Assembly: GCA_945903545.1 (NCBI GenBank)
Contig: CAMDOO010000001.1
Coordinates: 1 to 64,000 of the forward strand
Length of the DNA stretch: 64,000 bases
Origin: Opitutus sp. GAS368
GTDB lineage: Bacteria > Verrucomicrobiota > Verrucomicrobiia > Opitutales > Opitutaceae
Reading direction: 5' to 3'
The position numbers and the translations under genes are program-made. This document shows, piece after piece, positions 53,004 through 63,641 of the stretch. The first letter of the stretch is position 1; every line of letters begins with the position of its first letter. The notes below the pieces were generated by a model. The model made no database searches and was not told the DNA's origin. It worked only from the letters and a program-made list of their open reading frames with translations.

Positions 53004-54286
53004 TACAGTCCCCTGATCGCACCTGTCATCACCTCGCACGCCCGCTCAATCGCCGAACCCTCGTGGGCGGTGCTGAGGAACCACGATTCATACGCGCTCG
53101 GCGGGAGGTAGACCCCGCCGTCGAGGCAGGCGCGGAAAAAGCGGCCGAAGACCTTGGCGTCGGACTGCAGCGCGGTGGCGTAGTCGCGCACCGGGGTCGG
53201 CGTGAAGAACGCGCTGAGCATCGAACCGCACTGCGGCACCTGCACCGCAATTCCCTTGGTCTTGGCGGCGGCGAGGATCGTGTCGCGCAGGCGCTGGCCG
53301 AGGACGTCGAGGCGGTGGTAGGGATTGGTTTCCTCCAGCAGGCGCAGCCCGGCGATACCCGCCGCCATGGCGAGCGGGTTTCCGCTGAGCGTGCCGGCCT
53401 GGTAGACGGGGCCGAGTGGTGCGAGATAGTCCATGATTTCGGCGCGGCCGCCGAAGGCCCCGACGGGCAGGCCGCCGCCGATGATCTTGCCGAGGCAGGT
53501 GAGGTCCGGGGTGATTCCCTCCAGCTCCTGCACACCGCCGCGTGCGAGCCGGAATCCTGTCATCACTTCGTCGAAGATCAGGACCGTGCCCTCGCGGGTG
53601 CAGAGCTTGCTCAGGCCGGCGAGATAACCGGGGTCGGGCTGGATGAAGCCGACGTTGCCGCAGTAGGGCTCGACGATTACCGCCGCGACCTTCCCGCGCT
53701 GGGCCGCGAAGGCAGCCTCGAGGGCCGGCAGGTCGTTGTAGGGCAGGACCATCGTCTCGCGGGCAAACGCGGCGGGCACGCCGGCGCTGTCGGGATTGCC
53801 GTGGGTCAGCGCCCCGGAGCCGGCCTTGATCAGGAGTGAGTCGGAGTGTCCGTGATAGCAGCCGGCGAACTTGATGATCAGGTCGCGCTTGGTGAAGCCG
53901 CGGGCCAGCCGGATCGCCGACATCGTCGCCTCGGTGCCGCTGTTGCAGAGCCGGACCTTCTGGATCGAGGGCACGAAGCGCGTGATCAGCTCGGCCATCT
54001 CGACCTCGAGGGGATTGGGAGTGCCGAAGGACGTGCCCTTTTCCAGCGCCGCCGCGATCGCCGCCCGGATGACCGGGTGGTTGTGGCCGTGGATCGCGGG
54101 TCCCCAGGTGCAGACAAAGTCGATCAGCTCGCGGTCGTCGGCGGTGGTGAGCATGGCGCCCCGCGCCGATTTCACGAAGAAGGGCGCCCCGCCGACGGAG
54201 CGGAAGGCGCGGACCGGGGAATTGACGCCGCCCGGCATCAGCTGGAGGGCTCGGGCGAAGAGGGAGTCGGAGGTGGGGGAAGTCAT
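53003..54286 (-). CDS. hemL: Glutamate-1-semialdehyde 2,1-aminomutase
   Basis: 427 residues, standard length. The PLP-binding region is [16 protein letters not shown] followed by [18 protein letters not shown] with the catalytic Lys. The start [12 protein letters not shown] near residue 18 is typical of HemL. It makes 5-aminolevulinate in the C5 haem pathway, which implies tRNA-Glu-dependent synthesis; gltX is in the same window at 62225-63595. ATG 54286. Confidence 0.96.
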   Translation of the reverse strand: MTSPTSDSLFARALQLMPGGVNSPVRAFRSVGGAPFFVKSARGAMLTTADDRELIDFVCTWGPAIHGHNHPVIRAAIAAALEKGTSFGTPNPLEVEMAELITRFVPSIQKVRLCNSGTEATMSAIRLARGFTKRDLIIKFAGCYHGHSDSLLIKAGSGALTHGNPDSAGVPAAFARETMVLPYNDLPALEAAFAAQRGKVAAVIVEPYCGNVGFIQPDPGYLAGLSKLCTREGTVLIFDEVMTGFRLARGGVQELEGITPDLTCLGKIIGGGLPVGAFGGRAEIMDYLAPLGPVYQAGTLSGNPLAMAAGIAGLRLLEETNPYHRLDVLGQRLRDTILAAAKTKGIAVQVPQCGSMLSAFFTPTPVRDYATALQSDAKVFGRFFRACLDGGVYLPPSAYESWFLSTAHEGSAIERACEVMTGAIRGL

Positions 54287-54360
54287 CGGGCGGAGGCGGG
54301 CGCAGGCGAACGCTCAATGCTCAATGCAGAACTTTCAAGTCCGGCGCGGTGCTGGTTCAA

Positions 54361-54400
54361 CCATAGGCCCTATAAGCCCTATGGGCCCTATAGGGCCTAT
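54361..54400. repeat. TATAGGGC word array at the 5' side of hemL
   Basis: Four degenerate copies of CCCTATAGGGC/CCTATAAGCC in about 40 bases, between hemL and ilvE starts. Symmetric at several scales. Upstream (54308-54333) is a CGCTCAATGCTCAATG word. Confidence 0.75.
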
Positions 54401-54458
54401 ACCTCCGGCCACCAGCCGAGGCTCGACATCGCTTTTTTCCGGCCCCTAACCTGAGGGG

Positions 54459-55325
54459 ATGAAGATATTCCTCGACGGAAAATTCGTGGATGAGGCCGAT
54501 GCCAAGGTGTCCGTGTTCGACCACGGTCTCCTCTACGGCGATGGCGTTTTCGAGGGGATCCGCCTCTATGGTGGCAATGTCTTCCGGCTCGATGAGCACC
54601 TGGAGCGCCTCGAGTACTCTGCCAAAGCCATCCTGCTCGAACTGCCGATGACCCGCGCCGAGCTGGCGGCGGCCACTTGCGAGACCTGCCTGCAGAACAA
54701 CCTCAAGGATGCCTACATCCGCCTCGTGGTGACCCGCGGGGTGGGCGACCTCGGCCTCGCGCCCTGGAACTGCTCGAAGCCCACAACCTTCATCATCGCG
54801 AGCAAGATCTCCCTCTATCCGCAGGAACATTACGACAACGGCCTCGCCATCGTGACCGTGCCCACGCGCCGCATCAGCCCGGCCGCGCTCCCGCCGACCA
54901 TTAAGTCGCTCAACTATCTCAACAACATCCTCGGCAAGATCGAGGCCCGCCAGTTCGGCGCGCTCGAGGCGATCATGCTCAACGACCAAGGCTTCATTGC
55001 CGAGTGCACCGCGGACAACATCTTCACGGTCCACAAGGGCGCGCTCTACACCCCGTCCGCCTCCCAGGGCGCCCTCAAGGGCGTGACCCGCGGCACGATT
55101 GTCGACATCGCCCGCAACCTCGACATCCCGCTGCACGAGACCCCGATGACCCGCTACGACGTCTGGTGTGCCGACGAGTGTTTCCTCACCGGTACCGGCG
55201 CGGAAGTCATTCCGGTGTCGAAGCTCGACGGCCGCGTCATCGGCACCGGCAAGCCGGGCCCGATCACGCAGCGCGTGCTGGCCGATTTCCGCCGCCGGGT
55301 GCTGATCGAGGGCACCCGGATCTGA
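54459..55325 (+). CDS. ilvE: Branched-chain amino acid aminotransferase
   Basis: 288 residues of class IV PLP aminotransferases. VSVFDHGLLYGDGVFEGIRL at the N-terminal side, catalytic Lys in PPTIKSLNYLNNILGK, and GFIAECTADNIFTV with the family Glu. It would interconvert Val/Ile/Leu and their keto acids; D-amino-acid aminotransferase is the closest alternative. ATG 54459. Divergent from hemL; the next gene is a separate operon. Confidence 0.88.
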   Translation: MKIFLDGKFVDEADAKVSVFDHGLLYGDGVFEGIRLYGGNVFRLDEHLERLEYSAKAILLELPMTRAELAAATCETCLQNNLKDAYIRLVVTRGVGDLGLAPWNCSKPTTFIIASKISLYPQEHYDNGLAIVTVPTRRISPAALPPTIKSLNYLNNILGKIEARQFGALEAIMLNDQGFIAECTADNIFTVHKGALYTPSASQGALKGVTRGTIVDIARNLDIPLHETPMTRYDVWCADECFLTGTGAEVIPVSKLDGRVIGTGKPGPITQRVLADFRRRVLIEGTRI

Positions 55326-55367
55326 GCTTTGCTGGTGCGGGACGGCATTAGGCCCGCCGGACCGCGG

Positions 55368-55436
55368 GTAGGGCGGCCATGCCATGTCCGCCGGGATGGG
55401 GAGGATCGTCATCGCGGCGGAGTTGACGTCTCCGCC
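55368..55436. repeat. GTAGGG hairpin element
   Basis: GTAGGGCGGCCATGCCATGT (55368-55387) pairs with CCGCC further on, and GGCGGAGTTGACGTCTCCGCC lies at about 55416-55436. The remaining 270-base gap to mcsA has two weak frames that I do not accept as genes. Confidence 0.6.
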
Positions 55437-55595
55437 CCAATCGGTGGCCCGGCCGTCCTCAAGTTCCCCGCCGCCGACCCGATAGCAGGGTGGGGCGCCC
55501 TTCGCCTGACGATTTTGGCCTGCGCTCTGCTTTGCTGGCACTTGCCAGCCGGCCAAGCCTCGGCATCGTGAACGAGGCACCCACCACTATTTTTC

Positions 55596-56111
55596 ATGGC
55601 CTCACCGCTCAAATGTGACATCTGCGACAAGCCCGCGACGGTCCACCTGACCCAAATCCTGAACAATCAGGCCCACAAGGTGGACCTGTGCGAGGACTGC
55701 GCGCGCGCCAAGGGCATCACCGACTCGAGCGACTTCTCGCTCGCCGACCTGCTGATCAAGGCCTCGCTCAACCCCGAGGCCCCGGTCGACGCGGGCGCGT
55801 GCGAGCAGTGCGGCTTCACGCCGGCCGACTTCAAGAAGACGGGCCGCTTCGGCTGCCCGGCCTGCTACGACACCTTCCGCGGCATGCTCGAGCCGATGCT
55901 CGACGGCATGCACAAGGGGGTTGTCCACACCGGCAAGGTCCCGGCTCGCGCCCTCGAGCGGAAATCTCTTCACGACCGCCTCACCAAGCTCGAGCTCGAC
56001 CTCACCGACGCCGTGAAGTCCGAGCGCTTCGAGGAGGCCGCCAAGTACCGCGACGAGATCAACCAGGTCCGCCAGGCCGCCGGCCGCACCCCTCCTTCCG
56101 CCAAGTCATGA
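55596..56111 (+). CDS. mcsA: McsA-type zinc-finger activator
   Basis: 171 residues. Four CxxC pairs: CDICDK, CEDCAR, CEQCGF and CPACYD, two zinc sites as in McsA. The C-terminus is a UVR motif, LDLTDAVKSERFEEAAKYRD. McsA activates the protein arginine kinase McsB and helps hand substrates to ClpC. It overlaps mcsB by ATGA and the operon continues into clpC. Confidence 0.92.
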   Translation: MASPLKCDICDKPATVHLTQILNNQAHKVDLCEDCARAKGITDSSDFSLADLLIKASLNPEAPVDAGACEQCGFTPADFKKTGRFGCPACYDTFRGMLEPMLDGMHKGVVHTGKVPARALERKSLHDRLTKLELDLTDAVKSERFEEAAKYRDEINQVRQAAGRTPPSAKS

Positions 56112-57193
56112 GCTTCGCCTCCCTGATGGCCACGCCCTCGGAGCTGACCGACACGGCCAGCGCCAAGACCGCGATCGTGCTCATGACGCGCATCCGCCTC
56201 GCGCGGAACCTCGCCGGCCAGCGCTTTCCCGGCTGGGCCGACAAGGCCCGCCGCACCGCCGTGCTCGCGCAGTGCCGCGAGGCCATCGCCGCCACGCCGC
56301 AGATGAAGAAGCCGCACGACCTGCCCATCGACCGGCTCTCCGAGCTCGAGCGCCTCATCCTCGTCGAGCGCCACCTCATCAGCCGCGAGCTCAGCGGCTC
56401 CAAGGGCGGCGCCGGCGCCATGATCTCCAACGACCAGGCCGTCTCGGTCATGATCAACGAGGAGGATCACCTCCGCATCCAGGTCCTCCGCGCCGGCTTC
56501 CAGCTCAAGCGCGCGTGGAACGCGATCGATGATTTCGACTCCGCCCTTGAGGAGAGCCTCGACTACGCCTTCTCGCCGACCCTCGGCTATCTCACCGCGT
56601 GCCCGACCAATCTCGGCACCGGCATGCGCGCTTCCGCGATGATGCACCTCCCGGCGCTCATCATCTCCAACCAGATGGAGAAGGTCGTCCGCGCCGTGAA
56701 CCAGCTCGGCATGGTCGTCCGCGGCCTCTTCGGCGAGGGCTCCGACGCCAGCGGCAGCATCTTCCAGATCTCCAACCAGACCACCCTCGGTGAAACCGAG
56801 GAGGAGATCATCAAACGCCTCGGCACCGTCCTCAACTCGATCATCGAGCACGAGATGAACGCCCGCGCCAAGCTGCTCGAGGCCGACGCCAACAAGCTCT
56901 TCGACAAGATCGGCCGCGCCTACGGCATCCTCCAGAACAGCCACGTCCTCAGCTCGAGCGAGGCGATGAACCTCCTCTCGCTCCTCCGCCTCGGCGTCGA
57001 CCTCAAGATCATGCCCGATTTCGTCCGCGCCCTGATCGACCGCCTCTTCATCGAGGCCCAGCCCGGCCATCTCCAGTACCTGCAAAAGGGCGAGATCGAG
57101 CCCGCGCAGCGCGACATCCTCCGCGCCGCGCTGCTCCGCGCCGAGTTTGCAAATCAACCGAAGCCGAGCTTCACTCTCCCCGGACCCAACTGA
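56108..57193 (+). CDS. mcsB: Protein arginine kinase McsB
   Basis: 361 residues of the ATP:guanido phosphotransferase fold: LMTRIRLARNLAGQRF near the N-terminus, MINEEDHLRIQVLRAG, and CPTNLGTGMRASAMMHL with the active-site Cys. McsB phosphorylates Arg residues and so tags proteins for ClpCP degradation. The ATG at 56108 overlaps mcsA's stop. It is 22 bases before clpC. The pair is best known from Firmicutes. Confidence 0.94.
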   Translation: MSFASLMATPSELTDTASAKTAIVLMTRIRLARNLAGQRFPGWADKARRTAVLAQCREAIAATPQMKKPHDLPIDRLSELERLILVERHLISRELSGSKGGAGAMISNDQAVSVMINEEDHLRIQVLRAGFQLKRAWNAIDDFDSALEESLDYAFSPTLGYLTACPTNLGTGMRASAMMHLPALIISNQMEKVVRAVNQLGMVVRGLFGEGSDASGSIFQISNQTTLGETEEEIIKRLGTVLNSIIEHEMNARAKLLEADANKLFDKIGRAYGILQNSHVLSSSEAMNLLSLLRLGVDLKIMPDFVRALIDRLFIEAQPGHLQYLQKGEIEPAQRDILRAALLRAEFANQPKPSFTLPGPN

Positions 57194-57215
57194 CGCGTAA
57201 CCACCTGATCCAACT

Positions 57216-59738
57216 ATGTCCCAGGAACCGATGAACAACTTCACGCCCCGTGCGCAGCAGGTGCTGGCGCTGGCGCGCAAAGAGGCCGACCGTTTTCACC
57301 ACAACTATGTGGGCACGGAGCATATCCTGCTCGGGCTGATCAAGCTCGGCCAGGGCGTGGCCGTCAGCGTCCTCCAGAAAATGGGGCTCGACCTTGAGAC
57401 CGTGCGCGGTGCGGTCGAAAAGCAGGTCGGCACCGGCCAAGAGACCAAGACCCAGGGCAGCATCCCCTACACCCCCCGGGTGAAGAAGGTCCTCGCGCTC
57501 GCCGGCAAGGAGGCGAAGGCGCTCAATCATTCCTACGTCGGCACCGAGCACATCCTGCTCGGCCTGCTCCGCGAGGGCGAGGGCGTCGCCGCCCGCGTGC
57601 TCAAGTCGCTCGATATCGACATCGAGCGCACCCGCAACGAGATCCTCCGCGAGCTCGACCCCCAGTTCTCCGGCGGCGAGCAGCCCGCCACGCCCGAGGA
57701 GGCCGCCAGCGGCAGTTCCCAGCGCCCCGGCGCCCAGCCCGATGACAAGAAAGAGCTCAAGACTCCCGCCCTCAAGGCCTTTGGCCGCGACCTCACCGAG
57801 CTCGCGCGCAAGGGCGAGCTCGATCCCGTGATCGGCCGCAAGAACGAGATCCGCCGCGTCGTCCAGATCCTCTGCCGCCGCAGCAAGAACAACCCCGTCC
57901 TCATCGGTGAGGCCGGCGTCGGCAAAACCGCCATCGTCGAGGGCCTCGCCCAGGAAATCGTCGGCGGCATCGTCCCCGAGATCCTCTTCGACAAGAAGGT
58001 CATCACCCTCGACCTCGCCCTCATGGTCGCCGGCACCAAGTACCGCGGCCAGTTCGAGGAGCGCATCAAGGCCGTGATGGACGAGATCCGCCGCGCCAAG
58101 AACATCATCCTCTTCATCGACGAGATGCACACCATCGTCGGCGCCGGAGCCGCCGAGGGCGCGATGGACGCCTCCAACATTTTCAAGCCCGCCCTCTCCC
58201 GCGGCGAGCTGCAGTGCATCGGCGCCACCACCCTCAACGAGTACCGCAAGTACATCGAGAAGGACTCCGCGCTCGACCGCCGCTTCCAGTCCGTGAAGGT
58301 CGAGGCCCCCTCGGTCGAGGACACCGTCCTCATCCTCAAGGGCATCCGCCACAAGTACGAGGACCACCACAAGGCGGTCTTCTCCGACAAGTCCCTCGAG
58401 GCCGCCGCCAAGTATTCCGACCGCTACATCACCGGCCGCTTCCTGCCCGACAAGGCGATCGACGTCATGGACGAGGCCGGAGCCCGCGCCCGCATCAGTG
58501 CCCTGACCCGCCCGCCCGACGGCGAGAACCTCGCCAAGGAGATCGAGGACGTCTGCGCCAAGAAGGAAAAGGCCATCGCCGACCAGCACTTCGAGGAGGC
58601 CGCCAAGTTCCGCGACCTCGAGAAGCAGCTCCGCGCCCGCCAGGAGCAGCTCAACGAGGAGTGGAAGAAGGCCCGCGAGGAAAAGCGCATCTCGATCGAC
58701 GAGGACCTCATGATGCAGGTCATCGCCGACTGGACCGGCATCCCGCTCTCCCGGATGGAAAAGAAGGAGAGCGAGCGCCTGCTCAAGCTCGAGACCGAGC
58801 TCCAGAAGGTCGTCATCGGCCAGGAAGTCGCCGCGAGCGCCATCGCCCGCGCCCTCCGCCGCTCCCGCGCCGATCTCAAGGATCCGCGCCGCCCGATCGG
58901 CTCGTTCCTCTTCGCCGGCCCGACCGGTGTCGGCAAGACCGAGACCGCCAAGCAGCTCGCCGCCCAGATGTTCGGCAACCAGGACGCGCTCATCCAGATC
59001 GACATGAGCGAGTACATGGAGAAGTTCGCCGTCTCCCGCCTCGTCGGCTCGCCTCCCGGCTATGTCGGTTACGAGGAGGGCGGCCAGCTCACCGAGCAGG
59101 TCCGCCGCCGTCCGTATGCGGTCATTCTCTTCGACGAGATCGAGAAGGCCCACCCGGATGTCATCCAGCTCCTGCTCCAGATCCTGGAGGACGGCCGCCT
59201 GACCGACTCGCTCGGCCGCACGGTCGATTTCCGGAACACGATTATTATCATGACGAGCAACGTCGGCGCCGCGCTCCTGCAGCGCCAGACCTCGATGGGC
59301 TTCTCCGCCGCCGCCTCGAACTTCAATGACTTCGAGAAGATGCGCGAGAAGGTGCTCGAGGAGGCCAAGCGCGTCTTCAAGCCCGAGTTCCTGAATCGTA
59401 TCTCCGACATCATCTTCTTCCGCCCGTTGGAGAAGCCGGAGCTGCTCAAGATCATCGACCTCGAGGTGGCCAAGTTCGCGAAGCGACTGGTCGACCGGAA
59501 GATCACGATCTCCTTCAGCGAGGGCGCCAAGACCCTCATCATGGAGAAGGGCTACGACGAGAAGTACGGCGCGCGTCCGCTCCGCCGGGCCGTTGAGCAC
59601 TACCTCGAGGACCCGTTCGCCGAGGCGCTCCTCCGCGGCGAAATCAAGGAAGGCGAGCTCGTGCAGGTCGACCGCGAGGGCGACAAGCTGATCTTCAAGC
59701 AACAGGCGCCCACTGCCGACACCGGCGTGGCACCCTAA
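57216..59738 (+). CDS. clpC: ClpC, AAA+ unfoldase with UVR motif
   Basis: 840 residues. A Clp N-domain has two repeats (about 5-145, both with [11 protein letters not shown]). AAA-1 has Walker [14 protein letters not shown], a middle region carries a UVR-type motif ([20 protein letters not shown]), and AAA-2 has Walker [14 protein letters not shown] and Walker [15 protein letters not shown]. It unfolds substrates for ClpP. The order mcsA-mcsB-clpC matches Firmicutes, without ctsR. A strong terminator follows. Confidence 0.97.
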   Translation: MSQEPMNNFTPRAQQVLALARKEADRFHHNYVGTEHILLGLIKLGQGVAVSVLQKMGLDLETVRGAVEKQVGTGQETKTQGSIPYTPRVKKVLALAGKEAKALNHSYVGTEHILLGLLREGEGVAARVLKSLDIDIERTRNEILRELDPQFSGGEQPATPEEAASGSSQRPGAQPDDKKELKTPALKAFGRDLTELARKGELDPVIGRKNEIRRVVQILCRRSKNNPVLIGEAGVGKTAIVEGLAQEIVGGIVPEILFDKKVITLDLALMVAGTKYRGQFEERIKAVMDEIRRAKNIILFIDEMHTIVGAGAAEGAMDASNIFKPALSRGELQCIGATTLNEYRKYIEKDSALDRRFQSVKVEAPSVEDTVLILKGIRHKYEDHHKAVFSDKSLEAAAKYSDRYITGRFLPDKAIDVMDEAGARARISALTRPPDGENLAKEIEDVCAKKEKAIADQHFEEAAKFRDLEKQLRARQEQLNEEWKKAREEKRISIDEDLMMQVIADWTGIPLSRMEKKESERLLKLETELQKVVIGQEVAASAIARALRRSRADLKDPRRPIGSFLFAGPTGVGKTETAKQLAAQMFGNQDALIQIDMSEYMEKFAVSRLVGSPPGYVGYEEGGQLTEQVRRRPYAVILFDEIEKAHPDVIQLLLQILEDGRLTDSLGRTVDFRNTIIIMTSNVGAALLQRQTSMGFSAAASNFNDFEKMREKVLEEAKRVFKPEFLNRISDIIFFRPLEKPELLKIIDLEVAKFAKRLVDRKITISFSEGAKTLIMEKGYDEKYGARPLRRAVEHYLEDPFAEALLRGEIKEGELVQVDREGDKLIFKQQAPTADTGVAP

Positions 59739-59764
59739 AAAGGCGACCACCCGTCGCTGAGATG

Positions 59765-59798
59765 AACCCCGCTCCCGGATTCCGGGAGCGGGGTTTTT
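59765..59798 (+). terminator. Rho-independent terminator after clpC
   Basis: CCCCGCTCCCGGA (59767-59779) pairs with TCCGGGAGCGGGG (59781-59793) and TTTTT follows (59794-59798). It ends the mcsA-mcsB-clpC transcript. Confidence 0.92.
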
Positions 59799-60235
59799 CG
59801 TGTCCGATGGTAGGGTTGCCTCGACGAGGCGACCGCGATGATCGCACGCCGGGAGGGAAAGAGTTCGGCCTGCAGGGCCGATTCCGGATGTTTTGCCACA
59901 GAGTCATAAGGCAGCGGAGCCACAACCAAAGGCCCAAACTTTCCCGCGGATTTCACGGATCGACGCGGATATTTAATCACAATCCGGTTCCGACATCCGC
60001 GTTCATCCGCGGAATCCGCGGGAAGGGTCGGAGTAACGCTCGGCAATTCCTCCCGGTATTCGAGGAGTAGTACAGAGTTCACAGAGGTCGGACTCACCTT
60101 CGCCGAATCTATGGCTCGGGGTGGAACTTGGGCCCGGAACCCAAACCAACGAGGCTTGGGCTCTGTGCTCTCTGTGCCTCTGTAACAAAAAGCGGTTCGG
60201 AATAAATCCCGGCGGACCGAACCCGTCCCGCCCTG
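59799..60235. repeat. Gene-free stretch with several repeat words
   Basis: About 437 bases. GTAGGGTTGCCTCGACGAGG (59810-) continues into the GCGACCGCGATGAT shared with copies at 19851 and 39942. CCACAGAGTCATAAGGC (59897-), TTTCACGGATCGACGCGGAT, TCCGCGTTCATCCGCGGAATCC, then ACAGAGTTCACAGAGG and CTCTGTGCTCTCTGTGCCTC words follow. No gene supported. Confidence 0.75.
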
Positions 60236-62098
60236 CTACCTCGCTCCCGCGCGCTGCTGCAAAATCCGTCGCACCTGCGCCAGGTTCGCCGCGGCCGACG
60301 CATTGCCGGGATCGAGCTTCAGCGCTTCCTCGAACGCCTGCGCTGCCTGCTCGAACTGGCTGGCCTCGCCGAGGACATTGCCCATGCGGATCAGCGGTTC
60401 CGGGTTTTCGGGCGCGCGCCGCCGCGCCTCCTGGAATTGTGCCAGTGCCTCGGGCAGATGGCCGGTCTTCGCCAGCGACAGGGCCAAGTTCATCCGGGCC
60501 GCGATGTGCCCGGGCTTGGCTTGCACGGCCGCCTCATAATGCGGCTGGGCCTCGGTGAACTGGCCGACCCGCGCCTTGATGTTACCCAAGTTATAATGCG
60601 CCTCGGCATTCTTCGGGTCGAGCCGGGCCGCTGCCCGGTACTCTCCCGCGGACTCGTCTTCCCGGCCGGCGGCAAACAGCACGGTGCCGTGGTTGAGGTG
60701 GATCTCGGAATAGTCCGGGAACGTCGCCACCAGCGCCTCCCCGCGGCGAACCGCTTCGTCCAACCGCCCCGCGGCCATCAGTTCGAGGACCAGGTTGATG
60801 TTGGCCCGGACGTTTTCCGGCACCTTCAGCGCCGTGTCTTCCCAGATGGCAAGGGTCGAGCGGTAATCGAGATTCCGCTCGATCGTGGCGAGGCCGGCGC
60901 CGACCACGGCAATGGCCAGCACGGCCCGCGCCCGGCGGCCGAGGGCGAGGCAGAGCCAGGCGGTGAGCGGCACCACCAGGGCCGCCAGCGGCAGGTACAT
61001 CCGGTGCTCCGCGATCGTCTGTGTTTGCAGCGGAACAAAGCTCGAGCTCGGGGCCAGGATCACGAAAAACCACGCTCCGAGGAAACCTGCCACGGGCCGG
61101 TGCCGCAGCGCCCAGCTGGTCCCCGCGAGCAGGGTGAGCAGCAGCAGGCCCTGCAGCCAGACGGCACCTGGGCCACTCACGACGTCTGTGCCGTAGTCGA
61201 GCACCAGCGGGTGGGGCCAGAACGAGAGACGTAGGTACAGTCCGATCGCCTTGCACTGGGTCAGGAGGTAATCGATCGAGCTGACGCCGAGTCCGAAACC
61301 CACCGTGCCGCCGCGCCCGCCACTGCCGAGGATCAGGCCGGTCAGCGGGATCCACGAGGCGAACAAGGCGAGATGCAAGCCCCGCCGTTGCCGCCACGCT
61401 TCGCGGAAGGTGCCCGCCAGGAAGGTCCGGTCGAAGAGCATGAGCAGCACCGGGGCAGTGGCCATCACCTCCTTGCTCAGCACGCCGAGGAAACACGCCG
61501 CCACCGTGATGCTCTTCCAGCGCGCGCTGCCGTTGGCCGTGGGATCCGTGGCCCGGACGAATCCATAGCAGGTGAACAGATAGATCAGCCCCACCAGTCC
61601 CTCCGTGCGCTGGATGACGCAGGTCACGGTCTCGGTCTGCAGCGGGTGCACGGCCCAGAGCAGGGCTGAACCGAGCGCGACCGGCAGGGCGAGGGTACCC
61701 CAGCGGGGCTGGAACGAGGGCAGCAGCAGGGTGCGCCGGACCAGGCCGAACAGCGCGAGTGCCGCCAGCGCATGCAACGCAAGATTGACCGCATGATATC
61801 CGGTGGGATTCAGCCCGCCGGCCGCATAGTTCAGGGCCAGGCTGAGGTTAAACAGGGGCCGGCTGTTGGCGCTCGAGCCGACATTCGACGGCGCCGCCAG
61901 CACGGTCCGCAGGTCGCCGAGATGGCGGATCGTCTGGTTCTCCACGATACCCGGGAGGTCGTCGAAAACGAAGGGCGCGTGCAGGCTGTTCGTGTAGACC
62001 GCCACCACCGCGGCCACGATCAGTCCGGCGCCCAGCAGGATCCGGCCCCGGGATGAGCCGGACCGGGGAGGCGAGGGTGGGGCCGACCGCGCGGGCAT
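60236..62098 (-). CDS. Membrane glycosyltransferase-like TPR protein (TMTC type)
   Basis: 620 residues. About ten membrane helices cover residues 20-400, with the outer loop PFVFDDLPGIVENQTIRHLG near the start and SRPLFNLSLALNYAAGGLNP after it. That is the layout of the TMTC/DUF1736 family, which has the Asp-Asp in the first outer loop. TPR repeats at the C-terminus (about 430-610) look periplasmic or cytosolic. These families are relatives of GT-C mannosyltransferases acting on lipid-linked sugars; the acceptor is unknown. ATG 62098 is chosen over TTG 62137. Confidence 0.82.
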   Translation of the reverse strand: MPARSAPPSPPRSGSSRGRILLGAGLIVAAVVAVYTNSLHAPFVFDDLPGIVENQTIRHLGDLRTVLAAPSNVGSSANSRPLFNLSLALNYAAGGLNPTGYHAVNLALHALAALALFGLVRRTLLLPSFQPRWGTLALPVALGSALLWAVHPLQTETVTCVIQRTEGLVGLIYLFTCYGFVRATDPTANGSARWKSITVAACFLGVLSKEVMATAPVLLMLFDRTFLAGTFREAWRQRRGLHLALFASWIPLTGLILGSGGRGGTVGFGLGVSSIDYLLTQCKAIGLYLRLSFWPHPLVLDYGTDVVSGPGAVWLQGLLLLTLLAGTSWALRHRPVAGFLGAWFFVILAPSSSFVPLQTQTIAEHRMYLPLAALVVPLTAWLCLALGRRARAVLAIAVVGAGLATIERNLDYRSTLAIWEDTALKVPENVRANINLVLELMAAGRLDEAVRRGEALVATFPDYSEIHLNHGTVLFAAGREDESAGEYRAAARLDPKNAEAHYNLGNIKARVGQFTEAQPHYEAAVQAKPGHIAARMNLALSLAKTGHLPEALAQFQEARRRAPENPEPLIRMGNVLGEASQFEQAAQAFEEALKLDPGNASAAANLAQVRRILQQRAGAR

Positions 62099-62224
62099 AG
62101 GGTGGCGCCAGCCAGGCAATCTTTCTGAAACGCTCAACGCTCAACTTTTAACGCTGCTCAATTCCTGCCGCCGCGACCAACTGCCAATTGCCAACGACCA
62201 ACTTCCTTGTTCCGCTCGTCCTCT

Positions 62225-63595
62225 ATGTCCCAGGTCCGCGTCCGCTTTGCCCCCAGTCCCACCGGCTTCTTCCACATCGGGAGCGCCCGCACCGCCCTGT
62301 TCAACTGGCTCTATGCCCGCCACACCGGCGGCGTGTTTGTGCTGCGGATTGAGGACACCGACAAGGAGCGCAACAGCGAGGCCTTCCTCAACCTGATCTA
62401 CGACAGCCTCCGCTGGCTGGGCATGGACTGGGATGAGGGTCCCCAGATCGGCGGCAAGTTCGGCCCGTACCGCCAGAGCGAGCGCGGCGACATCTACAAG
62501 GAGTACCTCGCGAAGCTAACGGCCGCCGGCCGCACCTACGAGAAGGACGGCGCGACCTGGTTCAAACTGCTCGGCGAGCGCTACAAGACCTTCGACGACC
62601 ACCGCAAGAAGGAGGTCGAGAAGGTGAAGACCGCGCCGGCCGTGATCGACGACCAGATCCGCGGTCGCGTCGAGCGCATCGAGGACGAGGATTTCGTGAT
62701 CGTGCGCTCCGACGGCAACCCCGTCTTTCATTTCGTGAACGTCGTCGACGACATCGCGATGCAGATCACCCACGTGATCCGCGGCGAAGATCACCTCTCG
62801 AACACGAGCAAGCACGTCGAACTCTTCAAGGCCTTTGGCGCGCCCGTGCCGGCCTACGCCCACATCCCGCTCATCCTGAAGCAGAACGGCCCGGGCAAGA
62901 TGTCGAAGCGCGACCAGGGCGCCCTCATCGAGGAATACCAGCGCCGCGGCACCCTGCCGGAGGCGCTCGTGAACTTCATCTGCCTGCTCGGCTGGAATCC
63001 CGGCGGCGACAAGGAGAAGATGCCCATCGCCGAGATCATCCGGCTCTTCGACCTGCCCGGCGTGAACCAGAGCAACGCGCGCTTCGACGAGAAGAAACTC
63101 GCGCACATGAACCTGACCTACCTGCTGGAGCAGCCCGCCGACCGCTTCCTAGCACTCGCCCGGACCCAGCTCGAGCGTGCCGGCGCCACCGCGGCCCTCG
63201 GCGCCGATCCGGCCTATCTCCGCGAGGTGCTGCTCATCAGCCAGCCCAAGATCAAAAGCCTGGAGGAACTGCCGGCCTACACCGCGTGGTTCTTCACCGA
63301 GGACTACGCGATCGACTCGAAAGTCCGCGAGAAGGTCATGGCCAAGGGCGACCCTAAGGCCCGCCTCGCCGAGCTGATTGCCGCGCTGCCGGGCTTCGAC
63401 TTCTCCAGCGACACCGCCATCGAGCAGGGACTCGCCGCCTTGGCCGCGAAGAATGGCCTCGGTTTCGGCGACTACCAGTCCGTCGCCCGCCTCGCCGTCT
63501 CGGGTACCAACGTTGGCCCCAGCATCACCACGATCTTCCGTGTCCTCGGCCGCGAGCGCACGCTGGCGCGGCTAGGCCGGTTGGCGGCGAGTTGA
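62225..63595 (+). CDS. gltX: Glutamyl-tRNA synthetase
   Basis: 456 residues, class I. Motif [20 protein letters not shown] with [16 protein letters not shown], and [15 protein letters not shown]. The C-terminal anticodon-binding region looks complete. It charges tRNA-Glu, which also feeds hemL-dependent haem synthesis. The ATG at 62225 is chosen; the frame has six more codons upstream. Divergent from the TPR membrane protein gene; the gap contains AACGCTCAACG and CCAACTGCCAATTGCCAACG words. Confidence 0.95.
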   Translation: MSQVRVRFAPSPTGFFHIGSARTALFNWLYARHTGGVFVLRIEDTDKERNSEAFLNLIYDSLRWLGMDWDEGPQIGGKFGPYRQSERGDIYKEYLAKLTAAGRTYEKDGATWFKLLGERYKTFDDHRKKEVEKVKTAPAVIDDQIRGRVERIEDEDFVIVRSDGNPVFHFVNVVDDIAMQITHVIRGEDHLSNTSKHVELFKAFGAPVPAYAHIPLILKQNGPGKMSKRDQGALIEEYQRRGTLPEALVNFICLLGWNPGGDKEKMPIAEIIRLFDLPGVNQSNARFDEKKLAHMNLTYLLEQPADRFLALARTQLERAGATAALGADPAYLREVLLISQPKIKSLEELPAYTAWFFTEDYAIDSKVREKVMAKGDPKARLAELIAALPGFDFSSDTAIEQGLAALAAKNGLGFGDYQSVARLAVSGTNVGPSITTIFRVLGRERTLARLGRLAAS

Positions 63596-63641
63596 TCGAG
63601 GTAGTGGCCGCCGTCCCGGCGGCCCGGGGATTGGTTTGTGG

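Noticed and set aside
55329-55666. Short frames on both strands between ilvE and mcsA
   Set aside because: The plus frame (80 codons) and the minus frame (85 codons) overlap repeat hairpins and the mcsA start; neither has a family motif.
55688-57193. 501-residue version of McsB
   Set aside because: The extra N-terminus is an out-of-frame read of mcsA; ATG 56108 restores the normal McsB length.
57171-59750. 859-codon minus-strand open frame opposite clpC
   Set aside because: Leu/Glu/Gly-rich mirror of ClpC with no motif; the plus-strand gene is full length and well conserved.
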